NCBI GenBank assembly: GCA_000697335.1
Contig: JNEM01007010.1
Coordinates: forward strand, 1-11,998
Direction: 5' to 3'
Source: Conidiobolus incongruus B7586
Lineage: Eukaryota; Entomophthoromycota; Entomophthoromycetes; Entomophthorales; Conidiobolaceae
Length of the DNA: 11,998 nt
Positions within the stretch are counted from its first letter, which is position 1; each line of letters opens with the position of its first letter. The position numbers were made by a program, and so were the translations under genes. Below the pieces are notes generated by a model. It was not told the DNA's origin and did no database searches. It was given only the letters and a program-made list of their open reading frames with translations. Positions 9,157 through 11,998 of the stretch are shown piece by piece.

Positions 9157-9388
9157 ATAATTAAACTTATTTTAGCTAGTATTTTGAATATTATTTTCCT
9201 AGAAAATTTAATTCAAGTCTTTATTTCATCAGTCAATTGCTTGTTATTTATTTATTATTAGTGTTTGACTTTAATTTTATGCACTTAATGCAATCGATAA
9301 TTAACTCTTCCATATTATAATGCGTAGTTATATTACTTATCAAATATATAAATTGCATAGATAAGCAAATTTTGACGATTAATAACAT

Positions 9389-9430
<42 letters not shown>

Positions 9431-10097
9431 CATTCATTGGACAAACAAGTTAGGACGATACATATGAATAAGATTATTATTGGTTAATATATTACTTACA
9501 ATTTTTATAATATTTAATTGACTAATATAATGAATCATACTAACCTTAAAAAATATTTTAATCTTTACATAATTAACACTCCTATTTTGTGTAAATTTTT
9601 TTAATAAACAAAATCAAAAAATATACAAAATTATTATATTATATAAATAGTCACCAAAACATATTCCGCGTTTTGTTTAAATATCTTGTAATATTATTCC
9701 ACATTCTCTTTGCATAGTTATCTAAGGTTTTTAAGACAAATTTATTTCACAATATAAGATAATTAATCTTGTATTTAATTTAAAAGTATATGATATTATG
9801 TAAATTAATTTAAATTAAAAATATTGAAATTATTTTACAATTTTTCAATCAAATTGGTAAATATGAAAAATAATATATTTCAAGAATTTATTATACTCTA
9901 TTTAATCCAAATGAATAAAATTTAAAATTCTAAAAATATTTTGCATTAAAATAAATTTTAAAAAATTTAAATTAACAATTTTAGTTAAATAACATTTTTA
10001 TAAAAATTTTTAATTCTTATAATAATACACAAATTGGAACATATCCAATTGAAATTTTTCTACTATTTTTGGATGTTGCAATTTGAAAATTATCTTA
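9157..10097. other. AT-rich spacer, no supportable gene
   Basis: About 0.9 kb upstream of GT32 copy C. It contains a long AT microsatellite (listed separately) and no recognisable gene. A minus-strand stretch around 9660-9740 reads vaguely like a transposase C-terminus but carries no family motif, so it is not called. Confidence 0.55.
9391..9428. repeat. AT dinucleotide microsatellite, 19 units
   Basis: Uninterrupted AT repeat of 38 bases, the longest in the window. Length variation between individuals is likely. It lies in spacer, about 235 bases upstream of pseudogene copy C. Confidence 0.95.
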
Positions 10098-10442
10098 TGA
10101 TATTAACACGTCTTGGGAAAGCCGTGTCCGGAATAGTATAAGCAAAAGAGAGAGATCTAGGGAATTCCAGGTAAAGGTTAGGGAGATAGGGGGTTTATTG
10201 GTTTAAGCCAAATAGCTGGGAGGACCCAGATCGAACTCCTTCTGTGTAGAATAGCTCTGTTTCTGAGTTCTATGTATAGTGCATAGAGTAGTAGGTTTCT
10301 GGAGTTTTCTGAGGGTTGTATCGTTAGCTGATTAAAGGATAGGGTTGAAGTGGTTGGTCACGTGAGGGGGGAATGACCCTTATATTCAGTTGAAGTAAGC
10401 ATATTACGTGGGAGGAGAGTCACCTGACTCATGACAATATCA
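10098..10442 (-). mobile_element. candidate solo LTR fossil
   Basis: A sharply bounded 345-bp block of roughly 45% G+C inside DNA near 15% G+C. It begins TGATATT and ends AATATCA, so it has TG...CA termini within a 7-bp inverted repeat, as LTRs do. It has no reading frame of note. Read on the minus strand it carries promoter-like words in a plausible order: TGAGTCA (10425-10431) in an inverted repeat GAGTCA-CC-TGACTC (10417-10430), then a TATAAG box (10384 downward), then TCACGTGA (10358-10365). Size and make-up suit a solo LTR of a Ty1/copia- or Ty3-like element. No convincing target-site duplication is visible and there is no internal retroelement sequence nearby. Alternatives are another repeat class or a structured RNA gene. 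Confidence 0.42.
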
Positions 10443-11998
10443 TCGATTCCAGCATTATTTATTTAATTAACAGGAATCAAATATTATATTTCTTTTAATA
10501 TTATATTATTATTTTTGTAGTTTAAGATATTGTGAGTCATTAAAAACGTTTGAATGCATATTCATAATAATTTTTGATAGATTATAATTACATTTTGAAA
10601 TATATATAATTTAATCGAAATGTTATTCAAAGGTTTATTTAAACAATATTTTGAAATAGAAATATATTGAAGATCATACTTTCAGGTATTAAGGAAAATA
10701 TTATAAAGTTTCAATGAATAAACTGTAAATAATTTATAAAATCTATATTCTTTTTCAATTTTGTTATTATTTCTAATCAAAGTCAACAATATAATGTTAA
10801 TTTTGTAAGATGAAAATTACGATATGGATTTTAGCAATTATGGTGAATTTTTTTGAAACTAATCAAAGGTTTGATATTCAGTATTAATATTCCTAATTTT
10901 TATATTTAAATCTAATAATTATAGTTTAAATATAGTTTAAATATAGTATTCTAAAAACAGGGTTTTTGTATTTTTAATATTATTTTTGTATATAATTACA
11001 CCTTTTATTTCTGAATATATCATAATTGTTATATATATATTTCTAATAGGGTTTCAAAATTTATTAACATAAGGAAATTTCATTTAAAATGATTAATTCA
11101 AATTAAATTTGATATTTTGTCAAGCTAATTAATAGTTTTTTAATATTTATTACTCTTATTATTAATTGAATTAATTATGGTTTGAATGATATTATGAGAA
11201 ACAAATAAAATTTTTACAAATTAATTTAATAGTAATTTTCAGTCATTTCCAATTATTATTGAAATATAAATAAATTTGTTTTATTTAAATTAAATTATAA
11301 CTTGGCTATAATTATATTAAAATTTAATTATAGGTTATTTTCATATTTGAGTATTTATTTATATTAGCAAGGTTAAAATACTTAAATATAAAGACTTTAG
11401 ATTATTTGGTTATATTTTTACTTCTTATTATTATATTATAACTGAGTATAGTTTTTAATATATATATACACTAACCTATAAAAATAAAATATAAAATTAT
11501 AATCATATATATTTTTATTAATAACTCTATTAATTCTTAATTATTAATATAGAAATTAAATAATAGTATAATTTTAAAATTAAAATTAAATAAATAAATT
11601 AATAAATAATATATAAAAATTAATGAATAATATATAATTAATAGGTTTTTTTATTATTAATAACTTTTTTCTATATCTTTGGTAAGCTTCTAATACTTAA
11701 AAAATAGCTCTTATTATTAAAGACTGAAATTTAATATTTTAGAAACCAATTTAATTTGTTTGCAGGAATTTTTTTTCCTGTAAGCTGTTTTTTTAATTAT
11801 CCAAAACAATTATGATTATAAGGGTTATAATTAAGTAAATATATTAGATATGATAACTCCCTTTATTTTTTTATATAAAAAATCTTTTATAGCTTTAATT
11901 TTATATATTTTGCAATTATTATTCAAAATAATATGTCTTTTTAATTTATATTAAGAACACCATTAAAAAATTATTTTCTTTATAAAGATAATATATAA
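10443..11998. other. AT-rich spacer, no supportable gene
   Basis: About 1.55 kb to the window end. No gene recognised. A 25-codon plus-strand frame starts at 10810 (MKITIWILAIMV...), with a hydrophobic beginning, but it is too short to support. A small perfect hairpin, CAGGAA-TTTTTT-TTCCTG, lies at 11763-11780. Short low-complexity AT runs are frequent, especially 11580-11640. Confidence 0.55.

Noticed and set aside
9248-9433. Minus-strand open frame of 61 codons
   Set aside because: Its first part is translation of the AT microsatellite (repeating Ile-Tyr); the remainder matches nothing.
9575-9740. Possible Tc1-like transposase C-terminus and terminal repeat on the minus strand
   Set aside because: The reading (KTLDNYAKRMWN...) only loosely recalls Tc1 C-termini, no catalytic blocks were found upstream, and no matching opposite terminus was found.
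11763-11780. Terminator-like hairpin
   Set aside because: The 6-bp stem and T6 loop are perfect, but no gene ends nearby and the window is eukaryotic; most likely incidental.

Overview
The window is eukaryotic nuclear DNA from a very AT-rich genome. By eye the spacers are above 80% A+T, and the only intact gene is near 40% G+C. That gene is intronless and encodes a short type II membrane glycosyltransferase of the Och1 type (CAZy GT32). Together with the mariner elements this suggests a fungus or fungus-like lineage, for example a microsporidian with large AT-rich spacers, an anaerobic chytrid, or an ascomycete AT-rich isochore. The sequence alone does not decide between them. No rRNA, tRNA, CRISPR or bacterial-type operon was seen.

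The backbone is a head-to-tail tandem array of three GT32 genes, all on the minus strand, in three states of preservation. Copy A (5982-6875) is intact. Copy C (about 8310-9156), upstream of it, is a recent-looking pseudogene that keeps near-normal base composition but has several stops and at least one frameshift. Copy B (about 2737-4850), downstream, is an old, AT-drifted pseudogene. It is split in two by a 1306-bp mariner element (3208-4513, plus strand) with terminal inverted repeats and a flanking TA at each end.

The mariner inside copy B is itself dead. Two catalytic-triad positions read Asn and several conserved Trp codons read TAA. A second mariner of the same family leaves the window at its left edge (1-346, minus strand). 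Its first 51 codons are open, so it is the younger or better preserved copy. Aligning the two shows a strong excess of G:C to A:T transitions, which explains how coding DNA here fades into the AT-rich background.

Two islands of higher G+C contain no recognised gene. One (about 365-755) lies beside the left mariner and is of unknown origin. The other (10098-10442) has TG...CA ends with 7-bp inverted termini and LTR-like promoter motifs; it may be a solo LTR fossil. The rest (756-2736, 4851-5981, 6960-8310, 9157-10097, 10443-11998) is AT-rich spacer with AT microsatellites and no supportable gene.

Only one gene is likely to be expressed as protein. Copy A would act in the Golgi, adding a mannose or similar sugar to glycoprotein glycans. 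The rest of the window records duplication, transposon insertion and decay around it.
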